From contig JARKQP010000249.1 in NCBI GenBank assembly GCA_029974875.1, positions 1 through 34,378 on the forward strand: 34,378 nucleotides of DNA. The letters are read 5' to 3'. Position 1 is the stretch's first letter. Each line of letters starts with the position of its first letter. A program made the translations under genes and the position numbers. The notes under the pieces are model-generated. The model made no database searches. It saw only the letters and a list, made by a program, of their open reading frames with translations, and was not told the DNA's origin. Below are positions 8,096 to 15,576 of this stretch, piece after piece. This DNA comes from Mobilitalea sp. (GTDB lineage Bacteria > Bacillota_A > Clostridia > Lachnospirales > Lachnospiraceae).

Positions 8096-9058
8096 TTAAA
8101 TGGCACCGACAATCTTATGCGGAATATACAGCTCCTCAAGGTAGGCGATATCCTCCTCCGTAAGCTTCACACGGAAAGCTCCCACCGCATCGTCAAAATA
8201 CTTAGCTTTGGTAGCTCCGATAATCGGGGACGTGCTTCCCTTGGCAAACTGCCACGCCAGGGCAATCTGGGTCATTGTAGCACCATGCTTCTTCGCAAGC
8301 TCATTTACACGGAGCACAATGCCATAGTCTGTTTCCTGTGTGCTGTCGTACTTGGAGATCGCCGTTTTATCAGTCTGGCTGCGTTTCGTGTCAGCACTCC
8401 ACTCCAGGCGGGACAGCCTGCCTGCGGCCAAAGGGCTATAAGGGGTGCGGGCCACATTCTGCTGCTTGCAGATCGGAATCAGCTCACGCTCATCCTCACG
8501 GTAAAGCAGGTTATAATGGTTCTGCATTGAGACAAACTGTGTCCAGCCATTTCTTTCGGCGGCAAGCTGCATATTGTAAAACTGGTAGCCGTACATTGCA
8601 GAAGCTCCCAATGCCCTCACCTTGCCTGCCTTAACAAGGCTGTCTAGCGCCTCCATGGTCTCCTCTGCCGGGGTATCGTAATCGAAACGGTGAATAATAT
8701 ACAGGTCAACATAATCTGTCCCCAGCCGCTTTAGGGAGGCGTCAATCTCACGCCGTATTGCAGCCTTTGAAAGACGCCCCTCGTTAAAGTAAACCTTGGT
8801 CGCTATTACCACCTTATCGCGGGCAACATTATTCCTGATGGCACGGCCGAGATACTCCTCGCTGGTGCCGCCGGAATAGACATTGGCGGTGTCAAAAAAA
8901 TTGATTCCCAGCTCAAGGGCATGCTTGATTAATACCTCGCTTTCCTCAGGATTAAGCGTCCATGCATGCATATTGCTGGCAGGATCACCAAAGCTCATAC
9001 AGCCCACGCAAAGACGTGATACCTCAAGATTTGAATTTCCCAGTTTTGCATACTCCAT
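8096..9058 (-). CDS. Aldo/keto reductase (YakC/Tas-like)
   Basis: This 320-residue NADPH-dependent oxidoreductase has the (beta/alpha)8 fold. Visible family marks are the N-terminal YAKLGNSNLEVSRLC strand, the catalytic Asp/Tyr segment DTANVYSGG, the Lys strand (VIATKVYF), the IIHRFD segment with the active-site His, and the C-terminal YIPHKIVGAI ending that is usual for this subgroup, so the gene is complete. The start is ATG 9058, seven bases after a perfect AGGAGGT; an ATG at 9094 would add 12 residues without a ribosome site. It follows the 4Fe-4S aldo-keto reductase by 41 bp and is probably in its operon. The substrate is unknown; reduction of reactive carbonyls would suit the MerR-type promoter upstream. 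Confidence 0.9.
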   Translation of the reverse strand: MEYAKLGNSNLEVSRLCVGCMSFGDPASNMHAWTLNPEESEVLIKHALELGINFFDTANVYSGGTSEEYLGRAIRNNVARDKVVIATKVYFNEGRLSKAAIRREIDASLKRLGTDYVDLYIIHRFDYDTPAEETMEALDSLVKAGKVRALGASAMYGYQFYNMQLAAERNGWTQFVSMQNHYNLLYREDERELIPICKQQNVARTPYSPLAAGRLSRLEWSADTKRSQTDKTAISKYDSTQETDYGIVLRVNELAKKHGATMTQIALAWQFAKGSTSPIIGATKAKYFDDAVGAFRVKLTEEDIAYLEELYIPHKIVGAI

Positions 9059-9099
9059 TTTGTTACCTCCTACTGAATTTAAATTGATTTCCATGCAAA

Positions 9100-10209
9100 T
9101 TATCTATTTTCAAATTCTCCCGCAACATCAACCAGTAAATCTTGAATCTTCAAATGCTGCGGACAACTCTTCTCACACCTTCCACATTTAATGCAATCAC
9201 TGGCTTTTCCATTCTGTATGGTATATACATTATGATAGTAATAATCCGTATTCCAGTTGTGAAATACTTTTTTTGCATTTAAACAGGCAAACAGATCTGG
9301 AATTGCAATCTTTTGGGGACAATCATCCGTGCAATAGCGGCACGCAGTACAGGATATCAGATTCTGCGCTTTGAACACCTCACAGACCTGGTTTACTGCT
9401 TCCAATTCTATATCGGATAGTGGTTGGAAGTCTTTCATGTAACTGATATTATCCGCCATCTGCTCCATGTTGCCCATACCGGAAAGTACCATCATGATTC
9501 CTTCAAAACCCGCGGCAAACCGGATTGCATAGCTGGCTATGCTTCCACCCTGCAGCGAATCCAATATCTCCTTTGCATTAGCCGGAAGGTTTACTAGATT
9601 ACCGCCTTTGGTAGGCTCCATAACAATAACCGGTTTTCCATATTTACGACAGACCTCGTAACATTTTCTGCCCTCAACGGCAGGATCCTCATAATCCACA
9701 TAATTAAACTGTATCTGAACAACTTCAATCTGAGGATATTCTTTCAATATTTGCTCTAAAACTGACGCTTTATCATGGAATGAAATTCCAAAATGTTTGA
9801 TTTTTCCTTCCTCTTTTAGTTCCAGTGCTGTTTCATATGCTTCACATCTTTTGAACTTTGCAAAAATGTCATTACTTTGTGCGTGCATCAAGTAAAAATC
9901 AAAGTAATCCACGCCACAGGCCTTTAACTGGCTCTCAAACAAGGGACGTATCTCTTCCCTTTTCTCAAAAAAATGGGTAGACAGTTTATTTGTTAAAATA
10001 TACTGTTCACGGGAATAGCGCTTAACCAGGCAATCTCTCAGAGCAGTTTCACTTTTTCCACCAATATATCCATGGGCAGTGTCAAAATAATTAAATCCAT
10101 TTTCTATAAAAGCATCCACCATCGCCGAAAATTCTATGTAATCTACTTCGTTATTTTTCATCGGCAATCTCATGCAACCAAAACCGAAAATTTGTTTTAC
10201 CTTGTCCAT
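9100..10209 (-). CDS. Aldo/keto reductase with C-terminal ferredoxin-like 4Fe-4S domain
   Basis: The protein (369 residues) begins with an aldo-keto reductase barrel (FGFGCMRLP, FDTAHGYIGGKSE with the catalytic Asp and Tyr, YFDFYLMHAQ with the His). It ends with two cysteine clusters, CTACRYCTDDCPQ and CIKCGRCEKSCPQH, expected to bind [4Fe-4S] clusters. Such fusions are common in strict anaerobes and probably couple carbonyl reduction to ferredoxin or another low-potential carrier; the substrate is not established. I place the start at ATG 10209, which follows GGGGAG at 7 bases; the ATG at 10257 has no ribosome site. It is the first gene after a MerR-type promoter and likely co-transcribed with the aldo-keto reductase downstream. 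Confidence 0.88.
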   Translation of the reverse strand: MDKVKQIFGFGCMRLPMKNNEVDYIEFSAMVDAFIENGFNYFDTAHGYIGGKSETALRDCLVKRYSREQYILTNKLSTHFFEKREEIRPLFESQLKACGVDYFDFYLMHAQSNDIFAKFKRCEAYETALELKEEGKIKHFGISFHDKASVLEQILKEYPQIEVVQIQFNYVDYEDPAVEGRKCYEVCRKYGKPVIVMEPTKGGNLVNLPANAKEILDSLQGGSIASYAIRFAAGFEGIMMVLSGMGNMEQMADNISYMKDFQPLSDIELEAVNQVCEVFKAQNLISCTACRYCTDDCPQKIAIPDLFACLNAKKVFHNWNTDYYYHNVYTIQNGKASDCIKCGRCEKSCPQHLKIQDLLVDVAGEFENR

Positions 10210-10287
10210 ATTAAACTCCCCTATTTTCAATCCATTTTGTATTGTCATTTGTTCCATATTGTTTCATGTGTCCATTAAACATAATCC

Positions 10288-10318
10288 AGCTTACTACTTG
10301 GAGTTCAGTCCATGTCAA
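10288..10318 (-). promoter_or_regulatory. MerR-type promoter of the aldo-keto reductase operon
   Basis: Minus strand: TTGACA (10313-10318), a 19-bp spacer containing TGGACTGAACTCCA (an imperfect dyad), and a weak -10 TAAGCT (10288-10293). The elongated spacer over a dyad is characteristic of MerR-activated promoters. The element is nearly identical to the one at 7532-7562. The regulator is not evident here: the only MerR gene in the window has a different operator beside it. Confidence 0.55.
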
Positions 10319-10324
10319 GTACTA

Positions 10325-10384
10325 TTTTATCTTCTTATCTTCTTACTGTTTTATCTTCTTACCTTTTGTTTTATCTTTTTCTTA
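10325..10384. repeat. Short direct repeats TTTTATCTTCTTA
   Basis: Exact 13-bp copies at 10325-10337 and 10349-10361 (24-bp period), with a degenerate third copy near 10369-10384. On the minus strand the tract is A-rich (TAAGAAGATAAAA) and ends only a few bases upstream of the -35 of the aldo-keto reductase promoter, so it could act as an UP element or a bent region. Confidence 0.6.
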
Positions 10385-10494
10385 GGATATAGCAGATTTA
10401 GTTTTTTTGCTTTCATTTAAGTTTTCTTCTACGCTTGTAACACCCTTAAGCTCTTTAAACTCTGTTGATTTCTTCTTATCAGGTATAATGTATT

Positions 10495-10521
10495 AAAAAA
10501 GGAAAGCCCTTTTAAGAGCTT
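10495..10521 (-). terminator. Putative rho-independent terminator
   Basis: Minus strand AAGCTC-TTAAAA-GGGCTT (one G-U pair) followed by TCCTTTTTT. It lies about 290 bases past the flavoprotein stop codon, so it may end the catabolic-cluster transcript. Confidence 0.5.
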
Positions 10522-10616
10522 ACCTCGTTTTTTAAATATAATCTTAAAGATGGGGAAGAACACCCAAAAAAGGATTGGAAAACCTTCTTAGCCAGTGTAA
10601 TAATTCTATGCCACAT

Positions 10617-10636
10617 TGTACGTACTGTAACGTACA
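10617..10636. other. Perfect inverted repeat TGTACGT/ACGTACA
   Basis: Two 7-bp arms (10617-10623 and 10630-10636) around a 6-base centre. There is no T-run beside it, so it is better seen as a possible protein site or a small hairpin than a terminator. Function unknown. Confidence 0.4.
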
Positions 10637-10814
10637 CGCTAAAAAGATCTGTACAAGGCTCAATCAGCAAAAAAATCTGCATTAAAAATGCTATAAGCTC
10701 TCATAATTCCCAATTAAAGACAAGAAAAAAACAATTAAATTATTGACATTGCTTTTGACATGCCTCTTTTCTTTCATTGAGGCAGCCAAATACGGAATTA
10801 TTTTTATCTTCCTA

Positions 10815-12773
10815 TTAGTAGACAGATTTATTTTCTCTGTAAATCCGCCAGACATTTTCAAAAAAATAATCCTCTTCCTTTAACTCCCGTACATTCCGCC
10901 AGTAGAAGCTGCATTGATTGTTCTGGAAACGGACCTCCTGAATACGATTGTTTCTACTACCGTCATCTAGCTTAAACTTAAAAGTCTCCGGTAAAAATTC
11001 ATATGGGCATTCCCCTTCCGGGGTTGTATATAAAACAGAGCCCCTGCTATATGCACCATTTTCTATATAATCTGCCATGGCAGATAGATATACAAATTGG
11101 CAGATAAGAGTATCATATAATCTATGAACCTTCTTTATGTCTATAATCTTATCTATCTTAACGGATGCCGGAAAGCTTTTTAGCTCCTCCAGCACTTCCT
11201 TCATTACTTGGTTTATCCTATCTTTATCCCTTATGGCTCCTCCATAAAGGCTCATCCGTTTAGTAGCTTGTTTATACAATGTATCTACCGTATTCTCATT
11301 CGATAAGCAACTTTCTCCCAGCATAATCGTATTCTTAATCATTTCAAGGCTTTTCTTCAGAAACACCTCTGTTGTAACAGAGGCTCCCGTCCTTCTTTCT
11401 GCGATATATTGGGCAGCACGCATAGAACCCACCTGTCCCGCATTCAGGGCTGTACCACCGGGTCTGTACACACCATGGGTTCCACTTACTTCCCCTACAG
11501 CAAAAAAACCCTCTATATTAGTTTCCCACCATGAATTAACGCTTAATCCTCCATTATTATGTTGTGCACATAATGCAATCTCCAGCGGCTTGATTTCCAG
11601 ATCAATGCCTCTTTCTTTATAAAAGTCATACGCCGGCAGATTCATATGCTTTAAGCGTTCAATTGGTGTTTGACATTCTGCCCCTGCCGCCTTAAGATAT
11701 TCCCTGGTCTCTTGAGATAATTGGGCAAAATCTATTGGCTTATTCCCAGGGTTCTCTCTATAGTCAAGGAAAACCCTTCTTTTTTTTATATTAGTCTCAA
11801 TATAAATCAAAATATCTATAATGGATGAGCCTTGGTCCACCTTCTGAATGTCAAAAGGCCATTGATATCCTTTTAAGAATATTTTTGACAAGAGCACTGA
11901 CATATCCGGAAAATACTCTAATAGAAATTCCTTCCCGTCACTCCCTTGCATATCTGTAGATATCATTTTAGGAATTGCCTGCATGTAAGTTCCCGATACA
12001 TTCCATCGTGGCCTGATAGATGCCAGCCCATATTGCCATTCCGTGAGATTTTTGCCCATGGCTCCGGCTTCGAATGCCAGCCCGGAGGAACCATAATGAC
12101 CAGCCGGATAGGACACATCCGAATAGATGCCCGCTGGACCACCGGTAGCATAAACGATGTTTTTGCAATTAAATATAACATACCGTTCGTCAGGGTCAAC
12201 CATATTTGTACTAATACACATCAAGCCATAGCTTTTTTGATTATTTGTTAACACCCTGATGCATTGCAGTTTGTCATAAATCCGGATATTTTTACTTCGC
12301 ACTGACTTTTCCAGGCATTCCGTCATTTTCTTAGAGGTATAAGGGCCTGCTGAGGTTGCCCTATTTCTGGGGTCATGGTCTGTTTTATATCCTATATATT
12401 CACCGTATCGGTTTTTGGGAAATGGAATCCCCATTTCAACAAGTCGATAGAAGCACTGTGTGGACGAGGCCGCCTCACATATTGCAAGATCCCCGTCCAT
12501 GCAACCTCCTTCAAATAAAGTTTTTGCCATTTCCCCCACTGAATCAGGCCGATTCCCCGAAAGGGTGAGCTTATAATAGGTCTGTTTGTCCGAACCAGTG
12601 TTACGCGATGTACCTGCATTAATATTTTCAGTGACTATTGCAATATCGGTCTGCCCATATTCAAATAATCTATCCGCAGCATTTAGGCCTGCTGCCCCCG
12701 TTCCTACAACGATTGTATTATAATTATGTATTTTCACATTAAATCCATTTATTTGGACCGTTTCTGTTCTCAT
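10815..12773 (-). CDS. FAD-dependent oxidoreductase, fumarate reductase/succinate dehydrogenase flavoprotein-like
   Basis: The 652-residue product has an N-terminal FAD-binding Rossmann motif (VVGTGAAGLNAA, about residues 22-33), an AGTSRNTGSDK segment where the isoalloxazine usually sits, and a second FAD segment GFFAVGEVSGTHG followed by RPGGTALNAGQVG. This is the order found in FrdA/SdhA, L-aspartate oxidase and AprA. A HNNGG motif stands where an active-site His lies in those families. The protein has no signal peptide, no heme motifs and no partner iron-sulfur subunit next to it, so it is probably a soluble reductase or dehydrogenase acting on a C-C bond of an organic acid or its CoA ester. 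GGAGT lies 6 bases before the ATG. It follows an SDR gene by 9 bp at the end of the LacI-SDR-FAD unit. The exact substrate is unknown. Confidence 0.82.
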   Translation of the reverse strand: MRTETVQINGFNVKIHNYNTIVVGTGAAGLNAADRLFEYGQTDIAIVTENINAGTSRNTGSDKQTYYKLTLSGNRPDSVGEMAKTLFEGGCMDGDLAICEAASSTQCFYRLVEMGIPFPKNRYGEYIGYKTDHDPRNRATSAGPYTSKKMTECLEKSVRSKNIRIYDKLQCIRVLTNNQKSYGLMCISTNMVDPDERYVIFNCKNIVYATGGPAGIYSDVSYPAGHYGSSGLAFEAGAMGKNLTEWQYGLASIRPRWNVSGTYMQAIPKMISTDMQGSDGKEFLLEYFPDMSVLLSKIFLKGYQWPFDIQKVDQGSSIIDILIYIETNIKKRRVFLDYRENPGNKPIDFAQLSQETREYLKAAGAECQTPIERLKHMNLPAYDFYKERGIDLEIKPLEIALCAQHNNGGLSVNSWWETNIEGFFAVGEVSGTHGVYRPGGTALNAGQVGSMRAAQYIAERRTGASVTTEVFLKKSLEMIKNTIMLGESCLSNENTVDTLYKQATKRMSLYGGAIRDKDRINQVMKEVLEELKSFPASVKIDKIIDIKKVHRLYDTLICQFVYLSAMADYIENGAYSRGSVLYTTPEGECPYEFLPETFKFKLDDGSRNNRIQEVRFQNNQCSFYWRNVRELKEEDYFFENVWRIYRENKSVY

Positions 12774-12782
12774 TCTTCACTC

Positions 12783-13547
12783 CTATAATCTCTGAATATG
12801 AAATCCTCCGTCGACATCTATATAGTTTCCAGTTGTATACAGAAACATGTCTGAGCAAAAGACTGAAGCAGCATTAGCCACATCCTCTGGCTGTCCCCAT
12901 CTGGCTATAGGAAACAGACCCGTTTCAATCATTTTAGAATATTTCTCATGGACGCCGTTAGTCATGTCTGTCTCAATAACACCCGGCCTTAATTCATGAA
13001 CTAAGATCCCTTCCCTTGCCAGCCTGTCTGCATATAATGCTGTAAGCATTGTAATGCCCGCCTTTGATACGCAATATTCTCCACGTGTAGTAGAAGATAC
13101 CACGGAGGAACAAGATGTGATATTAATGATTGTACCTGTCTTCCTAAATAGCTTCTCCTGCTTCATCATCTGCTTTGCAACAATTTGGGTCATGAACATA
13201 TTTCCTTTTGTATTTATACCGATCACCCGGTCAAAACTCTCTTCTTCCATTTCCAGCAGGTCTTTCCTCTCAATAGGTGCCACACCTGCATTATTAACCA
13301 GTACATCCACTCTTCCAAAGGTATCAACTGCTTCTTTCAGGAGCCTTTCCCTATCCTCCTGGTTGTCAATGTTGCCCTGAACATAGCAATGCGGAATGTT
13401 CTCCGAAAGCAAGATCTCCGACGCTTCCTTCGGCAGCTGCAGCCTTGTAGCTAAAATAACTATATTATATCCATCCTTACCTAACCGATGTGCAATGGCA
13501 AAGCCTATTCCTCTGCTGCCCCCGGTTATGATTGCAGTTTTATTCAT
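12783..13547 (-). CDS. Short-chain dehydrogenase/reductase (SDR)
   Basis: This 254-residue classical SDR has the cofactor loop TGGSRGIG, the structural motif NNAG, an active-site Ser in the ITSCSS segment, and the catalytic YCVSK (YxxxK). It should oxidise or reduce a hydroxyl/keto group with NAD(P)(H). Three consecutive ATG codons occur (13553, 13550, 13547); the third is best spaced (8 bases) from AGGAGAG. It lies between the LacI regulator and the flavoprotein with gaps of 45 and 9 bp, so the three are probably co-transcribed. Similarity to FabG-type enzymes is generic, but the context favours a catabolic 3-hydroxyacyl or hydroxy-acid dehydrogenase. Confidence 0.88.
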   Translation of the reverse strand: MNKTAIITGGSRGIGFAIAHRLGKDGYNIVILATRLQLPKEASEILLSENIPHCYVQGNIDNQEDRERLLKEAVDTFGRVDVLVNNAGVAPIERKDLLEMEEESFDRVIGINTKGNMFMTQIVAKQMMKQEKLFRKTGTIINITSCSSVVSSTTRGEYCVSKAGITMLTALYADRLAREGILVHELRPGVIETDMTNGVHEKYSKMIETGLFPIARWGQPEDVANAASVFCSDMFLYTTGNYIDVDGGFHIQRL

Positions 13548-13592
13548 CATCATCTCTCCTAAATTGTTTACACTACTACCATACTGTAACCC

Positions 13593-14588
13593 TTATTTCG
13601 TTGTCTTTCTTACGATTATCTCTGTATCAAAAACATCCACGACCGGTTCTACCGGCCCGTTTCCATTAATTATATTGATTAATTTTTTAGCAGCTAAGCT
13701 CCCCATATCATAAAGTGGCTGGGACACTGTTGACAATGGGGGATTCAATAATTTACTGATCTTTATATTATCAAATCCTAGTACGGAAATATCCTCTGGA
13801 ATTCTTAAGCCTACATCATTAACCGCCTGCATAGAAATAATTGCTTTATGGTCATTTGTGGCAAAGATAGCATCCGGCCTGTCTTCCGACTTCAGCACAT
13901 TCATAATCGCCTTATAAAGACCATTGGCACCGCTTGTCTCATGTATAACCAACCGATCATCATATATTATATCTGCATTTTTCAGGGCCGCTTTATAGCC
14001 TTCATATCTTTCCCGATAGAGGCTCAGGTCGGTCCTGCCTACTACAATTGCAATTCTTTTATTGCCTGAGTTAATTAAATAATTGGTAGCATCATATCCG
14101 GCATGGAAGTTATCTATTACAACCGCATTGATTTTGTCCCCATAGTATCTGGCCACTAATACAACAGGAATACCGTCTCTTTGGAGTTGCCTCACATGAT
14201 CACTATTTTGCGTCATAGAGCAGACCACAAACCCATCTACGGCTCCCTGGCTCATCTTATTGATAAAATTCTTTTCAATATCTATATCTTCATTCGTGCA
14301 GCTTAACATGAGATTATATCCATTTTTTCTTGCATATGTTTCAATACCCTTGATAATAGGAGGAAACATTTCATTTTCAATATCAGGAATAAGCAGCGCA
14401 ATACTATTGGTTCTTCCGCCCCTAAGTCCCTTGGCATGCATATTTGGAGTATATTGTAATTCTTGGACTGCCTCCAGAACCTTTTCTCTGGTTTCCTTTG
14501 CAACATATGCCTGCTTTGAACCCAGAACCCGTGATACGGTACTAGCAGATACACCCGCTTTTTCTGCAACCATCTTAATATTTATCAT
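13593..14588 (-). CDS. LacI/GalR-family transcriptional regulator
   Basis: This 331-residue regulator has the LacI-type helix-turn-helix at the extreme N-terminus (VAEKAGVSASTVSRVLG) followed by the hinge helix (residues near 45-60, TPNMHAKGLRGGRTNSIALL). A periplasmic-binding-protein-like effector domain makes up the rest. ATG 14588 puts the first helix where the family has it; an ATG at 14603 has no ribosome site. It lies inside the catabolic cluster, so it is the likely local regulator. A palindrome TGTTAACGTTTTCA with the central CG of LacI-family operators lies ahead of the enoyl-CoA hydratase gene (21460-21473) and is a candidate target, though the same sequence also fits the CcpA cre consensus. 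Confidence 0.9.
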   Translation of the reverse strand: MINIKMVAEKAGVSASTVSRVLGSKQAYVAKETREKVLEAVQELQYTPNMHAKGLRGGRTNSIALLIPDIENEMFPPIIKGIETYARKNGYNLMLSCTNEDIDIEKNFINKMSQGAVDGFVVCSMTQNSDHVRQLQRDGIPVVLVARYYGDKINAVVIDNFHAGYDATNYLINSGNKRIAIVVGRTDLSLYRERYEGYKAALKNADIIYDDRLVIHETSGANGLYKAIMNVLKSEDRPDAIFATNDHKAIISMQAVNDVGLRIPEDISVLGFDNIKISKLLNPPLSTVSQPLYDMGSLAAKKLINIINGNGPVEPVVDVFDTEIIVRKTTK

Positions 14589-14684
14589 GTCCTCACCATC
14601 CATCTGATATTATGCATTATTTTATCATTTTTGGTTCAAATACAAAGCATACGACGACACTCTGTACTCCTATTGCCCCCTATC

Positions 14685-14800
14685 ATCAGCAGATTTCTAA
14701 GCTGATTATATAAATTGCTTCATCATGATAAAATAACGTAAAATCAGATCCTCTCATTAATTATATATAATAAACTTAATTAGGATGCCAAAAGCTGGCA
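14685..14800 (-). terminator. Weak hairpins between SDR and LacI genes
   Basis: TGCCA-AAAGC-TGGCA (14786-14800) lies just after the SDR stop codon, and ATCAGC/GCTGAT (14685-14690, 14701-14706) just ahead of the LacI gene. Neither has a long T-run, so a leaky terminator or attenuator is possible but weakly supported. Confidence 0.25.
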
Positions 14801-14829
14801 CCATAGTATTCTGACACCCTAATCAAACT

Positions 14830-15576
14830 TTACATTGCACTTCTACCACCGTCGACAGCTATAATTGTTCCTGTTAAATTGGAGGATTTATCAGATGCGA
14901 GAAATTCTATCACATCAACAATCTCCTCCGGTTTTGAAAAACGCTTCATCGGATACATCTGGATCGTCTTTTCCTTCCTATCTTCATCATTACCAAACTG
15001 ACGGTCCACCATTGGAGTTTCAACCATACCAGGAGCAACTGCATTGATACGGATATTATCCTCAGCATAATCAATTGCCATTTCTCTCGTCAAATTATTA
15101 ACAGCCGCTTTTGATGCACAATAAGCAGCGCTTCTCGGACTTCCCGTCACACCCACTCGGGAAGACACATTAATAATATTCCCTGATTTCTGCTTCTGCA
15201 TGATAGGAATTACATTATGGCATAACAGATATACACTCTTTACATTACTATTAATGACATTATCCCACTCATCCTCTGAAGTTTCAACTACTGTTGCATT
15301 CATATGTGTACCAGCGTTGTTTATTAATATATCAATATGTCCATGTTCTGCTATGATTTCGGCAACAACTTTTTCCACCTGCATTCTATCGGCCACTTCC
15401 AGCTTTTTGGTAAAGCACCGGTCAGGATATAAGTCTGCCATTTCGGTAAATGAAGGCTGATCCCTTCGAATCGTTCCAATAACAATCGCCCCTAACTCCA
15501 GGAATCGTTCTCCACACAGCTTCCCAATTCCTGAACTGGTACCAGTAATCAATATTACTTTATCCTTGAAGCTCAT
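14830..15576 (-). CDS. Short-chain dehydrogenase/reductase (SDR)
   Basis: This 248-residue classical SDR has TGTSSGIG (cofactor loop), NNAG, a Ser in NVSSRVG and YCASK as the catalytic YxxxK. Its ATG overlaps the CoA-transferase stop codon by four bases (ATGA), so the two are translationally coupled and belong to the same step series. It is not closely related to the SDR at 12783-13547: it shares motifs but few linking residues. A role in oxidising the hydroxyacyl intermediate made by the enoyl-CoA hydratase would fit, as would reduction of a keto acid. The substrate is not readable from the sequence. Confidence 0.88.
   Translation of the reverse strand: MSFKDKVILITGTSSGIGKLCGERFLELGAIVIGTIRRDQPSFTEMADLYPDRCFTKKLEVADRMQVEKVVAEIIAEHGHIDILINNAGTHMNATVVETSEDEWDNVINSNVKSVYLLCHNVIPIMQKQKSGNIINVSSRVGVTGSPRSAAYCASKAAVNNLTREMAIDYAEDNIRINAVAPGMVETPMVDRQFGNDEDRKEKTIQMYPMKRFSKPEEIVDVIEFLASDKSSNLTGTIIAVDGGRSAM

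Larger units (their letters stand above)
10210..10814. other. Non-coding region between the flavoprotein and aldo-keto reductase genes
   Basis: About 600 bases without a convincing gene. It contains, from the reductase side, a leader, a MerR-type promoter, a pyrimidine/purine-rich direct repeat tract, a terminator-like hairpin (10495-10521) and a perfect 7-bp inverted repeat. Short open frames rich in Lys on the minus strand are interrupted by stops and have no ribosome site. Confidence 0.6.

Noticed and set aside
7669..8140. Insertion sequence or phage event as cause of the GH3 relic
   Set aside because: No transposase, inverted terminal repeats or target duplication were seen at the joint.
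8081..8530. Plus-strand frame of 149 codons opposite the aldo-keto reductase gene
   Set aside because: It is antisense to a clear gene, has no ribosome site and resembles no family; it reflects the codon bias of the real gene.
10325..10384. Possible CRISPR-like repeats
   Set aside because: The units are only 13 bp, at most three copies, low in complexity, and there are no cas genes.
11946..12619. Several frames on both strands within the flavoprotein gene
   Set aside because: All overlap the long FAD-protein frame, which carries intact cofactor motifs; the others have none.
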